Assembly (NCBI GenBank): GCA_947167415.1
Contig: CAMVHY010000062.1
Coordinates: 1 to 7,691, forward strand
Origin: an uncultured Clostridia bacterium
GTDB lineage: Bacteria; Bacillota; Clostridia; Lachnospirales; CAMVHY01
Direction of reading: 5' to 3'
DNA: 7,691 nucleotides
In this document: in pieces, positions 1-6,524 of the stretch
Layout of the letters: every line of letters starts with the position of its first letter
Position numbering within the stretch: position 1 is the stretch's first letter
Program-made: the position numbers and the translations under genes
The notes under the pieces: generated by a model
Databases searched by the model: none
Told to the model about the DNA's origin: nothing
What the model saw: only the letters and a program-made list of their open reading frames with translations

Positions 1-11
1 AAAATCTTCAT
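1..11 (-). CDS. chagasin-like inhibitor, copy C (5' end only)
   Basis: Only the start codon and the first codons (M-K-I-L-like) of a third inhibitor gene lie in the window. The call rests on the DNA in front of it: positions 1-43 are identical to positions 658-700 upstream of copy B, including GGAGG (27 to 23) 11 bases before ATG, and the promoter further upstream matches as well. From this I infer that a third member of the same family continues beyond the left edge. Whether that copy is intact cannot be seen. Confidence 0.7.
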
Positions 12-81
12 AATCAAAAATTCCTCCAATTAAATAAAAAAAATATCTTAAAGCAAATAAAAAATTTTACCGTGCCTTAGA

Positions 82-110
82 AGTATATTACAGAATAAAA
101 TATATGTCAA
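82..110 (-). promoter_or_regulatory. sigma-A-type promoter of inhibitor copy C
   Basis: On the minus strand, TTGACA (110 to 105) is followed after 17 bases by TATACT (87 to 82). The predicted start near 75 leaves a leader of about 64 bases before the ATG at 11. The element is repeated almost unchanged in front of copies A and B. Confidence 0.8.
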
Positions 111-130
111 GAGTAAATTAAAAAGGTATA

Positions 131-163
131 AAAAAAAGGTTTTTCATACCAAAAAACCTTTTC
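131..163 (-). terminator. intrinsic terminator after inhibitor copy B
   Basis: An 11-bp perfect stem (162 to 152 pairing with 144 to 134, AAAAGGTTTTT type with a 7-base loop) is followed on the minus strand by a run of seven T (137 to 131). It lies about 100 bases past the stop of copy B and just before the copy C promoter. It sits at the position equivalent to the terminator after the SLH gene, but its stem sequence is different. Confidence 0.7.
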
Positions 164-182
164 CTAATCAAAAAAAATAATT

Positions 183-239
183 TTAGCCAACTATTATTGC
201 TATTTCGTCAATATATGAATTTCTTAAATCAATATAAAT
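183..239 (-). pseudogene. decayed copy of the SLH-protein 3' end
   Basis: Read on the minus strand this gives 18 codons and a TAA: IYIDLRNS-YIDEIAIIVG. The last residues of the SLH protein are YISMDNRNS-NVADFVRIVGEN. The DNA matches too: GCCAACTATT is shared at 186-195 and 1494-1503, and the AT-rich spacing to the following terminator is alike. The frame is closed by TGA at 242 to 240, so this is a remnant and not a gene. I infer it was carried along when a block spanning the SLH gene end, terminator and inhibitor gene was duplicated. The match is short, which limits certainty. Confidence 0.6.
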
Positions 240-263
240 TCAAAGCATAGATCTAATACATAA

Positions 264-668
264 TTATAAATCTGTATAACGCAATATTTTTATTTTACCC
301 GATTTATTAACATGAGGTATGACACCAATCACATCATTGCAATCTTCTTTTGTATCTCGAACACGTTTATATTCAAATAGTAATCCAACTTTGCCTTCTT
401 TTACACCTTTAATTTCAAAAATCTCTGTACCTCCAGTACCACAAATTAAATCATTTTTGTTGTCACTTTCAAAAGTGCGTGAAATTTCGACCTCTCCTAC
501 TGGATCTACCAAACCTTCTAAAACTTCAAAATCCCAAGAATATCCCGTTGTCGGATTTGATTTTAGTTCTATTGTTTGCACATCTTCGTATTTATTACTA
601 AATCCGCTTCCGCATAAAAACAAACATCCGCTTAAAACCACAGCACACAATCTTTTTAAAATCTTCAT
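264..668 (-). CDS. chagasin-like cysteine protease inhibitor, copy B
   Basis: This is a 134-residue exported protein resembling peptidase inhibitor family I42 (chagasin), whose members block papain-type cysteine proteases by inserting three loops into the active site. The first loop motif is intact (NPTTGYSW, residues 38-45) and so is a glycine-rich second loop (CGTGG, 76-80). The third is only partly alike (FEYKRV, 98-103), lacking the usual Arg-Pro-Trp. The N-terminus is a hydrophobic export signal. LSGC (12-15) could be a lipobox, but more hydrophobic residues follow, so an ordinary signal peptide ending near GSGFS is equally possible. The ATG lies 11 bases after GGAGG (684 to 680); an in-frame TTG 6 bases upstream of it is a weaker alternative. 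The gene has its own promoter and terminator. The target protease is not visible in the window. Confidence 0.85.
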   Translation of the reverse strand: MKILKRLCAVVLSGCLFLCGSGFSNKYEDVQTIELKSNPTTGYSWDFEVLEGLVDPVGEVEISRTFESDNKNDLICGTGGTEIFEIKGVKEGKVGLLFEYKRVRDTKEDCNDVIGVIPHVNKSGKIKILRYTDL

Positions 669-738
669 AATCAAAAATTCCTCCAATTAAATAAAAAAAA
701 CATCTCAAAGCAAATAAAAAATTTTACCATGCCTTAAA

Positions 739-767
739 AATATATTATCAAAAGAAATATATGCCAA
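739..767 (-). promoter_or_regulatory. sigma-A-type promoter of inhibitor copy B
   Basis: TTGGCA (767 to 762), a 17-base spacer, then TATATT (744 to 739) on the minus strand. Compared with copies A and C the -35 has one change from consensus (A to G), so basal strength may be lower. The leader to the ATG at 668 is about 64 bases. Confidence 0.75.
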
Positions 768-784
768 GAGTGAATTTTAAAAAT

Positions 785-856
785 AAAAAAGACCTCATCG
801 CGAAATATTTTATATATCAAATATAAAATTATAAAATTTTATTTTCTATTATATTT
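785..856 (-). other. A/T-only inverted repeat and T-run after copy A (weak terminator candidate)
   Basis: Between copies A and B lies an imperfect A/T-only inverted repeat (819-826 with 849-856, enclosing the palindrome ATAAAATTTTAT). About 30 bases further along the minus strand is a T-run (790 to 785) next to GACCTCAT. That last piece resembles one arm of the terminator after the SLH gene, but its partner arm is missing. Transcription from copy A may therefore read through into copy B. I see no gene in 669-900. Confidence 0.35.
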
Positions 857-900
857 CAAATTTACGATTTAAACTTTATTTCAAAGTTATATTCATAAAA

Positions 901-1320
901 TCACCCAAGTTTTTTATCAGATCCCTCATAATATGCCAATATTTTTACTTTACCTGACTTATTGACATCTAATAATGCTAATACTTCACGATCATACTGA
1001 CTTGTTTTCCCAGCACGTTTATATTCAAATAATAAGCAAGCTTCGCCTGCTTCTAAGCCCCTAATAAAAAAAGTTTCAGTGGCGTCAGCACCACAAATTG
1101 AATCGTATTCATTATCGCAATCGTAAGTGTGAATCACATCTACTTTTCCTGTATGTTCTAAATCAAGATCGATAGTTTCAACATTCCATGAATATCCGAT
1201 TATTGGATTAAATTTCAGTTCTATTATTGGTACATCTTCATATTTATTACTAAAACCGCTTCCGCATAAAAATAAGCATCCAATTAAAACTAAAACACAT
1301 ATTCTTTCTAAAATCTTCAT
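901..1320 (-). CDS. chagasin-like protein with altered inhibitory loops, copy A
   Basis: This 139-residue paralogue of copy B has nearly the same export signal (residues 16-30 identical, through SGFSNKYEDV), with LIGC at 12-15 as a possible lipobox. It shares the chagasin-type core strands and the C-terminal VNKSGK-VKIL segment. The predicted binding loops differ: NPTTGY has become NPIIGY (38-43), CGTGG has become CGADA (76-80), and the third loop reads FEYKRA (98-103). In chagasins these loops contact the protease, so this copy may have a different target or have lost inhibition; that is inference. The start is ATG at 1320, 11 bases after GGAGG (1336 to 1332). An in-frame GTG at 1326 is also possible, but ATG is the choice conserved across all copies. 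It is the first inhibitor gene after the miaB-SLH pair and has its own promoter. Confidence 0.8.
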   Translation of the reverse strand: MKILERICVLVLIGCLFLCGSGFSNKYEDVPIIELKFNPIIGYSWNVETIDLDLEHTGKVDVIHTYDCDNEYDSICGADATETFFIRGLEAGEACLLFEYKRAGKTSQYDREVLALLDVNKSGKVKILAYYEGSDKKLG

Positions 1321-1389
1321 AATCACAAATTCCTCCAGTTAAATAAAAAAATATTCTAATGCAAATCAAAAATTCTATCGTACATTAAA

Positions 1390-1418
1390 ATTGTATTACA
1401 AAAAAAAATATATGTCAA
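1390..1418 (-). promoter_or_regulatory. sigma-A-type promoter of inhibitor copy A
   Basis: TTGACA (1418 to 1413), a 17-base T-rich spacer, then TACAAT (1395 to 1390) on the minus strand. The promoter lies directly after the terminator of the SLH gene, so copy A is transcribed independently of the miaB-SLH operon. Confidence 0.8.
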
Positions 1419-1440
1419 GAGTAAATTAAAAAAACATATA

Positions 1441-1473
1441 AAAAAAAGACTTCATTCAAGAAGCCTTCTTTTC
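1441..1473 (-). terminator. intrinsic terminator of the miaB-SLH operon
   Basis: On the minus strand, AAGGCTTC (1467 to 1460) pairs with GAAGTCTT around a 6-base loop, with one G-T wobble. The stem is extended by A-T pairs and followed by a run of seven T (1447 to 1441). It begins 12 bases after the TAA of the SLH gene. Confidence 0.85.
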
Positions 1474-1485
1474 AATTAAAATAAA

Positions 1486-3384
1486 TTAATTTTCGCCAAC
1501 TATTCTTACAAAATCAGCTACATTCGAATTTCTATTATCCATAGATATATAAACTTTATTTCCCCTTCTTATATTTCCAATATTAATCACACGTCCATTT
1601 ATATTTCTAAACTCAGTATCTCGATTACAATTAATTTCGATTTCACTTCCGGATTCTGTCCGAATTCTTAAAATATCATTATCAAAAATTCTTAATACCT
1701 CGCCAAAATAATTTGTCGACGTTTTATCCATCACATTTAAATTTTCTATTTCCGAACTATCTAATCTTATTCTCACTTTATCTCCGACACCAAACCTCGA
1801 AATATCAATTTTCCCTTGCGAAATATTATACTCATAAATTTTATTATCATCTTCATTTTTAAATTTAATAATACAATTTCTATCTCGTAAAATTCTTATT
1901 TCTTCTATCCAACCTTCTTTATTAGATTTTTCTCCTTCTGCATAAATATCAGTCAAATTATCATATTCACAAGATGCACTAACTTTATCGCCTATTTTTA
2001 AATCGCTCCACGACACTGTCCCATTATTTTTTCTTTTTATTACCGTATTATTATTTACTTTCAATTCATAATCTAAATTATCATTTTTATCTTCAATCAC
2101 TAACACAGCTTTGTTATTCTCATTCTTTTTTTCTTTTAATATGCCTTCGATTTTTTTATTTTTATCAACAACATAAATTCCATATGCTTTCGAATCCAAA
2201 AATTCTATTTTTACTATCTCGCCTATTTTAATATCCTTTAAATCAACTTTTTTATTCTCTCTGCTTATTTTACAATTTTCTGTCAAAATATATTTTTGCG
2301 TCTGATTTAAGATCCCGCCAACCGGATTTATCATCTGTATTTTTATAGCAATTTCATTATTTCTTATATCATCAACAATTCCATTTATACAATTCAAATC
2401 AAAATCTACATCTGGCTTACTCGAATAATTTTCTGCTTTTAAATAAACCAAAACAGAATTTTCCAATGATCCCGTTATTTCCATTCCATCCGTTAAATCA
2501 TTTAATCTTTTTCTATTATTATCAATTAAAATCTCGGCATTATCTTTTAATTTATAAATATTTTTTTCGCCGTCCGAATTAATAATTTGTATCGCTCCAA
2601 TTCCATAATAAATTTTATCTATCTTCCCGGAAATATAATTAATTTCATTCACTTTACTGCTATCTTTAAAATCCAAAGTTTTGCTTAACATCACAGACAA
2701 AATCGTTTTTGTAACTGCTTGCTTCGGATTAAATTTATTATTTTCGTCGCCAGTAATTATTTTATTTTTATACAAACAATAAACCGAACTCAAATAATCC
2801 GACGCAATAAAACTTTCATCTGCAAAAATTCCTTTACAATCATTATATTTACTAACATCTTCTTCTAAAATTCTCGTCAAATAAACCGCCGCTTCTTCTT
2901 TCGACAACGCTCGTAACTTTTCATTTTTCTTATTATCTTTAACAATAAATTTTTCTAAATCTCCAGGAGTAAAAATATTTTTCTCTAATAAAAAAGCAAT
3001 TTCTTTATCCGCAACTTTTTGCCACTTCACATATTTTTTCGCTTGACTTTCTAATAAATATTTATTTTTTTCATACGCGTTATCATAAAAACTTTTTTCC
3101 TCGCCCATTAAATTATTATATTTATAACCCGCTGTCTTAGCAAAAATTTTTGCCGTCTCAAATTTATTTATATTATCATTCGGTTTAAAATAACCTGCTG
3201 CATCTGCCGTAATTAATCCTTTTTCAGCAACATTATTTATATATTCATATGCCCAAAAATTTTGATTCACATCTTTAAAATTTATTGCATACACATAAAA
3301 AAAATTATATATCAAAAAAATACTACTAATCCCAATCGCAATAAAAAATTTTTTTATATTCTTTATTTCAAAACCAAATTTCAA
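1486..3384 (-). CDS. exported SLH-domain cell-surface protein with C-terminal beta repeats
   Basis: This 632-residue protein is predicted to be secreted and anchored non-covalently to the cell wall. A basic, hydrophobic signal peptide (1-33, ending VYA) precedes one clear SLH domain (34-87: FKDV, FWAYEYI, GYFKPND) and two more divergent ones (about 115-175 and 183-239, the latter with TGDENNKFNPK). The usual TRAE-type motif reads NKFE, SKEE and TKTI. The remainder holds about five units of 65-75 residues with alternating beta strands (starting near 251, 333, 412, 490 and 559), each carrying a D-(L/I)-x-x-G-x-x-V-like motif; their function is unknown. The start is TTG, 10 bases after GGGAG, which lies in the last codons of miaB. 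No in-frame ATG could provide the signal peptide. The 6-base gap to miaB implies co-transcription and probably translational coupling. A wall-binding role follows from the SLH family; a specific function cannot be assigned. Confidence 0.88.
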   Translation of the reverse strand: MKFGFEIKNIKKFFIAIGISSIFLIYNFFYVYAINFKDVNQNFWAYEYINNVAEKGLITADAAGYFKPNDNINKFETAKIFAKTAGYKYNNLMGEEKSFYDNAYEKNKYLLESQAKKYVKWQKVADKEIAFLLEKNIFTPGDLEKFIVKDNKKNEKLRALSKEEAAVYLTRILEEDVSKYNDCKGIFADESFIASDYLSSVYCLYKNKIITGDENNKFNPKQAVTKTILSVMLSKTLDFKDSSKVNEINYISGKIDKIYYGIGAIQIINSDGEKNIYKLKDNAEILIDNNRKRLNDLTDGMEITGSLENSVLVYLKAENYSSKPDVDFDLNCINGIVDDIRNNEIAIKIQMINPVGGILNQTQKYILTENCKISRENKKVDLKDIKIGEIVKIEFLDSKAYGIYVVDKNKKIEGILKEKKNENNKAVLVIEDKNDNLDYELKVNNNTVIKRKNNGTVSWSDLKIGDKVSASCEYDNLTDIYAEGEKSNKEGWIEEIRILRDRNCIIKFKNEDDNKIYEYNISQGKIDISRFGVGDKVRIRLDSSEIENLNVMDKTSTNYFGEVLRIFDNDILRIRTESGSEIEINCNRDTEFRNINGRVINIGNIRRGNKVYISMDNRNSNVADFVRIVGEN

Positions 3385-3390
3385 AACAAA

Positions 3391-4764
3391 TCAGCTCCCA
3401 ATTTTTTGCCCAATTAAATAAAAAGGCTTAGCATCAATAATTTTAACATTTACTATCTTTCCAACCAAATTTTTATTGCTTTCAAAATGCACAAGCATAT
3501 TTTTTTCATTTCGCCCGGTTAATTTTTTATTTTCCTCATCAAATTCCTCCACCAAAATTTTTTCGACCTTGCCATTATAAATTTTATTTTTCTTCTCTAT
3601 AATCTCGTTCAAAACTTTTATCAAATATCCAAATCTTTTTTTTACACTCTCAGAATCAATCTGCTCCGACATTTTAGCTGCAGGAGTTCCTTCTCGTTTT
3701 GAATATATAAAACTAAACGCGCTATTAAATTCAACTTTTTTTATCAAATCAATCGTTTCTAAAAAATCATTTTCTGTTTCGCTAGGAAATCCAACAATTA
3801 TATCTGTACTCAAAGCTATGTCATTAATATTCATTTTAATTTTACTTATCAAATCCAAATATTTTTCTCGCGTATATTTTCTATTCATTAGTTTTAAAAT
3901 TCGATTGCTTCCAGATTGAACAGGCAAATGTAAATGCTTGCAAACTTTATTTAAATCACGAATCGCAAAAATTAAATCATCTGATAAATCTTTTGGATGC
4001 GATGTCATAAATCTTATCCGTTCCAGTCCATTTATATTATTTACTTTAAATAAAAGCTCAGCAAAATTAATTTTATTTTCTTTTAAGTCCAACCCATACG
4101 AATTAACATTTTGCCCGAGCAACATAATTTCTTTTACTCCGTCATCAACCAATTTTTTTATTTCATCCAAAATCTCATTAAAATTTCTGCTTCGTTCTCG
4201 TCCTCTCACATAAGGAACAATACAATACGAACAAAAATTATTACAGCCATAAATAATATTTACGCTCGCTTTAAAAAAATATTTTCGCGTCAAATAAATT
4301 TCTTCTTCGTGATTTTTATTTTCCTTCCAAATATCTATTATTTGCGAATTAGTAACTAAATTATTAAAAAGTAGCTTTGGAAATTTATGAGCATTAAACG
4401 TTCCAAAAACAACGTCCACAAAATCATATGACTTTTTTATTTTTTCGATTATATGTTTTTGTTGCATCATGCATCCACACAAAATTATTTTTAAATCTGG
4501 ATTTAGCTTTTTTTTATTTTTAAAATAACCAAGATTCCCAAACAATTTATCTTCAGGATTTTCTCTCACACAACAAGTATTAAATAAAATTAAATCAACA
4601 TTATTATTATCTTTATCATCAATAATTTCATATCCCATCTTTAAAAGCATGTCACATAATTTTTCTGAATCATGAGCGTTCATTTGACAACCAAAAGTAT
4701 TTATTTTAGCTGTCTTTTTTTTTCCACGATTTAAATCAAAAACTTTGTCAATATAATAATCCAT
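3391..4764 (-). CDS. miaB: tRNA-2-methylthio-N6-dimethylallyladenosine synthase MiaB
   Basis: A cytoplasmic radical-SAM enzyme that adds a methylthio group to i6A37 of tRNAs reading codons that begin with U. The 457 residues show the whole family layout. The N-terminal methylthiotransferase domain has cluster cysteines in NTFGCQMN (C26), NTCCVRE (C64) and CGCMMQQ (C98). The radical-SAM motif C-x3-C-x2-C is C174, C178, C181 in YGCNNFCSYC. Family signatures LLGQNVNSYG, LHLPVQSGSN and DIIVGFPSET follow, and a C-terminal TRAM RNA-binding domain spans about 395-456. VRGRERSR after the SAM cysteines is typical of MiaB rather than MtaB or RimO. The start is ATG at 4764, preceded by AAGGGG (4782 to 4777); an upstream in-frame TTG at 4797 would place that site inside the gene. 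It forms an operon with the SLH gene, which is an unusual partner. Confidence 0.96.
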   Translation of the reverse strand: MDYYIDKVFDLNRGKKKTAKINTFGCQMNAHDSEKLCDMLLKMGYEIIDDKDNNNVDLILFNTCCVRENPEDKLFGNLGYFKNKKKLNPDLKIILCGCMMQQKHIIEKIKKSYDFVDVVFGTFNAHKFPKLLFNNLVTNSQIIDIWKENKNHEEEIYLTRKYFFKASVNIIYGCNNFCSYCIVPYVRGRERSRNFNEILDEIKKLVDDGVKEIMLLGQNVNSYGLDLKENKINFAELLFKVNNINGLERIRFMTSHPKDLSDDLIFAIRDLNKVCKHLHLPVQSGSNRILKLMNRKYTREKYLDLISKIKMNINDIALSTDIIVGFPSETENDFLETIDLIKKVEFNSAFSFIYSKREGTPAAKMSEQIDSESVKKRFGYLIKVLNEIIEKKNKIYNGKVEKILVEEFDEENKKLTGRNEKNMLVHFESNKNLVGKIVNVKIIDAKPFYLIGQKIGS

Positions 4765-4782
4765 TTTAAAAAAATTCCCCTT

Positions 4783-4814
4783 AAAAAAAAAATCCAAGCG
4801 GATTTATTTTTTTT
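4783..4814 (-). other. terminator-like hairpin in the miaB leader
   Basis: On the minus strand AAATCC (4805 to 4800), loop GCTT, and GGATTT (4795 to 4790) form a stem extended by A/T pairs. A run of ten T (4792 to 4783) follows, and then directly the AAGGGG ribosome site of miaB. It looks like an intrinsic terminator placed between promoter and gene. It could be an attenuator, the end of an upstream transcript, or a chance hairpin in AT-rich DNA. Confidence 0.4.
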
Positions 4815-4822
4815 CAAATAAA

Positions 4823-4853
4823 ATTATAAACGTAAAATATTTTTTTGAGTGAA
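4823..4853 (-). promoter_or_regulatory. possible promoter of the miaB-SLH operon
   Basis: A perfect TATAAT (4828 to 4823) lies about 60 bases before the miaB ATG on the minus strand. The -35 is poor: TTCACT (4853 to 4848) with a 19-base spacer is the best match. The start would fall just in front of the leader hairpin. Confidence 0.4.
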
Positions 4854-4981
4854 TTAAAAAATTATTGTTATGCAGATAAAAACTGCCACGCATAAAATAA
4901 TCATTTTGATAGCGCGTGTTTTTAAATCCAAAATAAAAATGTATTTTCGTTTTATAAAATGATTTTCACAAAAAAAAATAT

Positions 4982-5010
4982 TTGACAATTAATATTTTGT
5001 ATGATAAAAC
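4982..5010 (+). promoter_or_regulatory. promoter of the lipase-like gene
   Basis: TTGACA (4982-4987), a 17-base spacer, then TAAAAC (5005-5010) preceded by TG at 5002-5003 (extended -10). An A-rich tract lies just upstream of the -35. TGTGG follows at 5016-5020, where the transcript should start. The leader is then about 43 bases. In the remaining 4854-4981 I see only a short inverted repeat (TTATGC at 4868, GCATAA at 4890). Confidence 0.65.
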
Positions 5011-5059
5011 AAAACTGTGGTTTAATTTTTAGTCTATCATTTAGAGGGCGAGATTGTTT

Positions 5060-6508
5060 ATGTTGGAAGATACTGTTTCATCACAGCAGGAAATGTTAAA
5101 TGAAAATGAAAAACAGGAGATACAGCTTTCTGTTGCATTAAGTACATTTGTTACTTTTAGAGATATTGACTGTAAAAATGATGATAATAATAGTGAATAT
5201 AAGTACAAAGGAAAAACTGTTGCAGGAATTTTGAAAGCCGAACAACAAAATCTAGAAGTTTTAAAATCAGGTGCTAAAATACAGAAAAACGATTTTACCG
5301 AAAAAACTAAATCAATCAGTAAAAAAATTGCACATACTGGATTTATAGTTGACAATTTAAAGCTCGGAAATTTGATTTTGATGGATTCTTCTCTTATGCA
5401 TAAAAATGATGAGGAATTTAAGAAATTAGGAATGAATGACGGAATTCGGATTTATATATTTAAAGATGAAACAACTCAATCTCTTTATGTTGTATCAAGA
5501 GGAACAGCAGAAGGAGAATTTTCTGTTTTGCCTGATATGATTTTTGCTTCCCAAAAAAACACGATGACAACAAATCCAAGAGAAGAAAAAAATAATTTGA
5601 TAGATGTAAACAACAACAACACAAACGAAAAAATCACAATTGAAAATGAAAACGAAGATGAACTCAAAAAGTCAGCTATAAGTAAACAAAATATTATTTT
5701 TGATAATGTCGTGTCAAAACTTTTAGAACCTTATATGGATGAAAACGGCAATTTTAAAAATGAATTACAAAATATATATTTTATCGGTCACTCTTCAGGC
5801 GGAAATAAAATCATGGATTTATTTGCCTCAAAAATTTTAAAAAGCCAAGATCCAAATAAAGAATTAAAAAGGTATAAATGTATTTGTATTAATTCGATTG
5901 GTTGGGCCGATGAAACCAAAAGTTATTTTACAGATAAACTCAAAGAGAGAGGCGTTAATTTTATAGAATTTGCTCATAAAGTTGCAAATGTAAGAGGTTC
6001 TAAAGATCCAATTTCAGTTATGAATAACAATCCGATTGGTAAAACTGTTTTTATGAAATCAGAAGGGCATTATCCAAGAGATTTTAATTTAAATCAATTT
6101 GTAAATTTGCCGGATAGAAAATATTATATGTACACTCAGTTTTTTGCTTACATCAAAAATTATTTGTCGGGAATTCAAGATCCAGCTGAGAGAAATGAAA
6201 AAATCACAACAATCCTTGAAGCATTTGATTATCACAAAAATCAAAAAGAAAGAAATGTTTACGGTGAAGATATTACAACATACCGAACAAAAGTTTTAAT
6301 TATATGTTTGTGGGTTTTGTTTAAAAATTATGTAAAAGCCTTGTTTGTTGTTTATATTCTTCGAAGAAAACCAATTTTGAGTGATGAAGGTAAATTTATT
6401 AAAGTGCCAATGGAAAAACTAGAGGATTCAATTCTAAACAACATAAGTACCCAACAATATACGGATGGTATTCGTTTTGATGGTAAATTAGAACCGCCCA
6501 GTATATAG
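5060..6508 (+). CDS. alpha/beta-hydrolase, class 3 lipase / Mbeg1 (DUF2974)-like
   Basis: A 482-residue putative esterase or lipase. The strand before the lid reads LYVVSRGT (142-149), as in class 3 lipases, and the nucleophile elbow is FIGHSSGGN (241-249), giving S245. Plausible partners of the triad are D316 (SKDPIS) and H337 (EGHYPRD), spaced as in DUF2974 proteins; these two are inference. The N-terminal helix (about 20-36) fits the start of that family. There is no signal peptide. A long Asn/Glu-rich, low-complexity insert (about 164-205) separates the RGT strand from the elbow. Residues 411-434 form a hydrophobic stretch broken by KNYVK, flanked by basic residues, which may bind membrane. 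The start is ATG, 11 bases after AGAGGG (5043-5048); an in-frame TTG at 5054 is less likely. The gene is monocistronic, with its own promoter and terminator. Substrate and location are unknown; lack of a signal suggests a cytoplasmic protein or non-Sec export. Confidence 0.75.
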   Translation: MLEDTVSSQQEMLNENEKQEIQLSVALSTFVTFRDIDCKNDDNNSEYKYKGKTVAGILKAEQQNLEVLKSGAKIQKNDFTEKTKSISKKIAHTGFIVDNLKLGNLILMDSSLMHKNDEEFKKLGMNDGIRIYIFKDETTQSLYVVSRGTAEGEFSVLPDMIFASQKNTMTTNPREEKNNLIDVNNNNTNEKITIENENEDELKKSAISKQNIIFDNVVSKLLEPYMDENGNFKNELQNIYFIGHSSGGNKIMDLFASKILKSQDPNKELKRYKCICINSIGWADETKSYFTDKLKERGVNFIEFAHKVANVRGSKDPISVMNNNPIGKTVFMKSEGHYPRDFNLNQFVNLPDRKYYMYTQFFAYIKNYLSGIQDPAERNEKITTILEAFDYHKNQKERNVYGEDITTYRTKVLIICLWVLFKNYVKALFVVYILRRKPILSDEGKFIKVPMEKLEDSILNNISTQQYTDGIRFDGKLEPPSI

Positions 6509-6524
6509 TTTTAATTTTAAATAG

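Larger units (their letters stand above)
1..1430 (-). repeat. tandem array of promoter-leader-signal modules (three copies)
   Basis: Three direct copies of one module lie at about 1-120, 658-777 and 1310-1430. Each holds, on the minus strand, a promoter with a 17-base spacer, a leader of about 65 bases containing an ATTTGC element and a T-rich stretch, GGAGG, and the first codons of an inhibitor gene. Copies at 1-43 and 658-700 are identical base for base; the copy at 1310 is more diverged. Spacing between modules is about 650 bases. The pattern indicates repeated local duplication. Confidence 0.85.

Noticed and set aside
319..690. 123-codon plus-strand frame opposite inhibitor copy B
   Set aside because: It is antisense to a gene with family motifs, promoter and ribosome site. 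It has no ribosome site of its own, and its Ser/Pro/Leu-rich product is typical of a shadow frame.
3938..4359. Two plus-strand frames (91 and 82 codons) inside miaB
   Set aside because: They overlap conserved MiaB motifs on the other strand, lack ribosome sites, and have shadow-like composition.
4765..4797. Longer MiaB N-terminus from TTG at 4797
   Set aside because: It would place the AAGGGG ribosome site inside the coding region and add a Phe/Lys-rich extension not typical of the family.
4870..4962. 30-residue basic, hydrophobic peptide frame (MQIKTATHKIIILI...) in the divergent region
   Set aside because: It looks like a small membrane-active peptide, but there is no ribosome site before the ATG and no promoter. 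The length is within chance.
5041..5667. Minus-strand frames (104 and 60 codons) opposite the lipase-like gene
   Set aside because: Ser/Phe-rich antisense products of AT-rich coding DNA, with no ribosome site.
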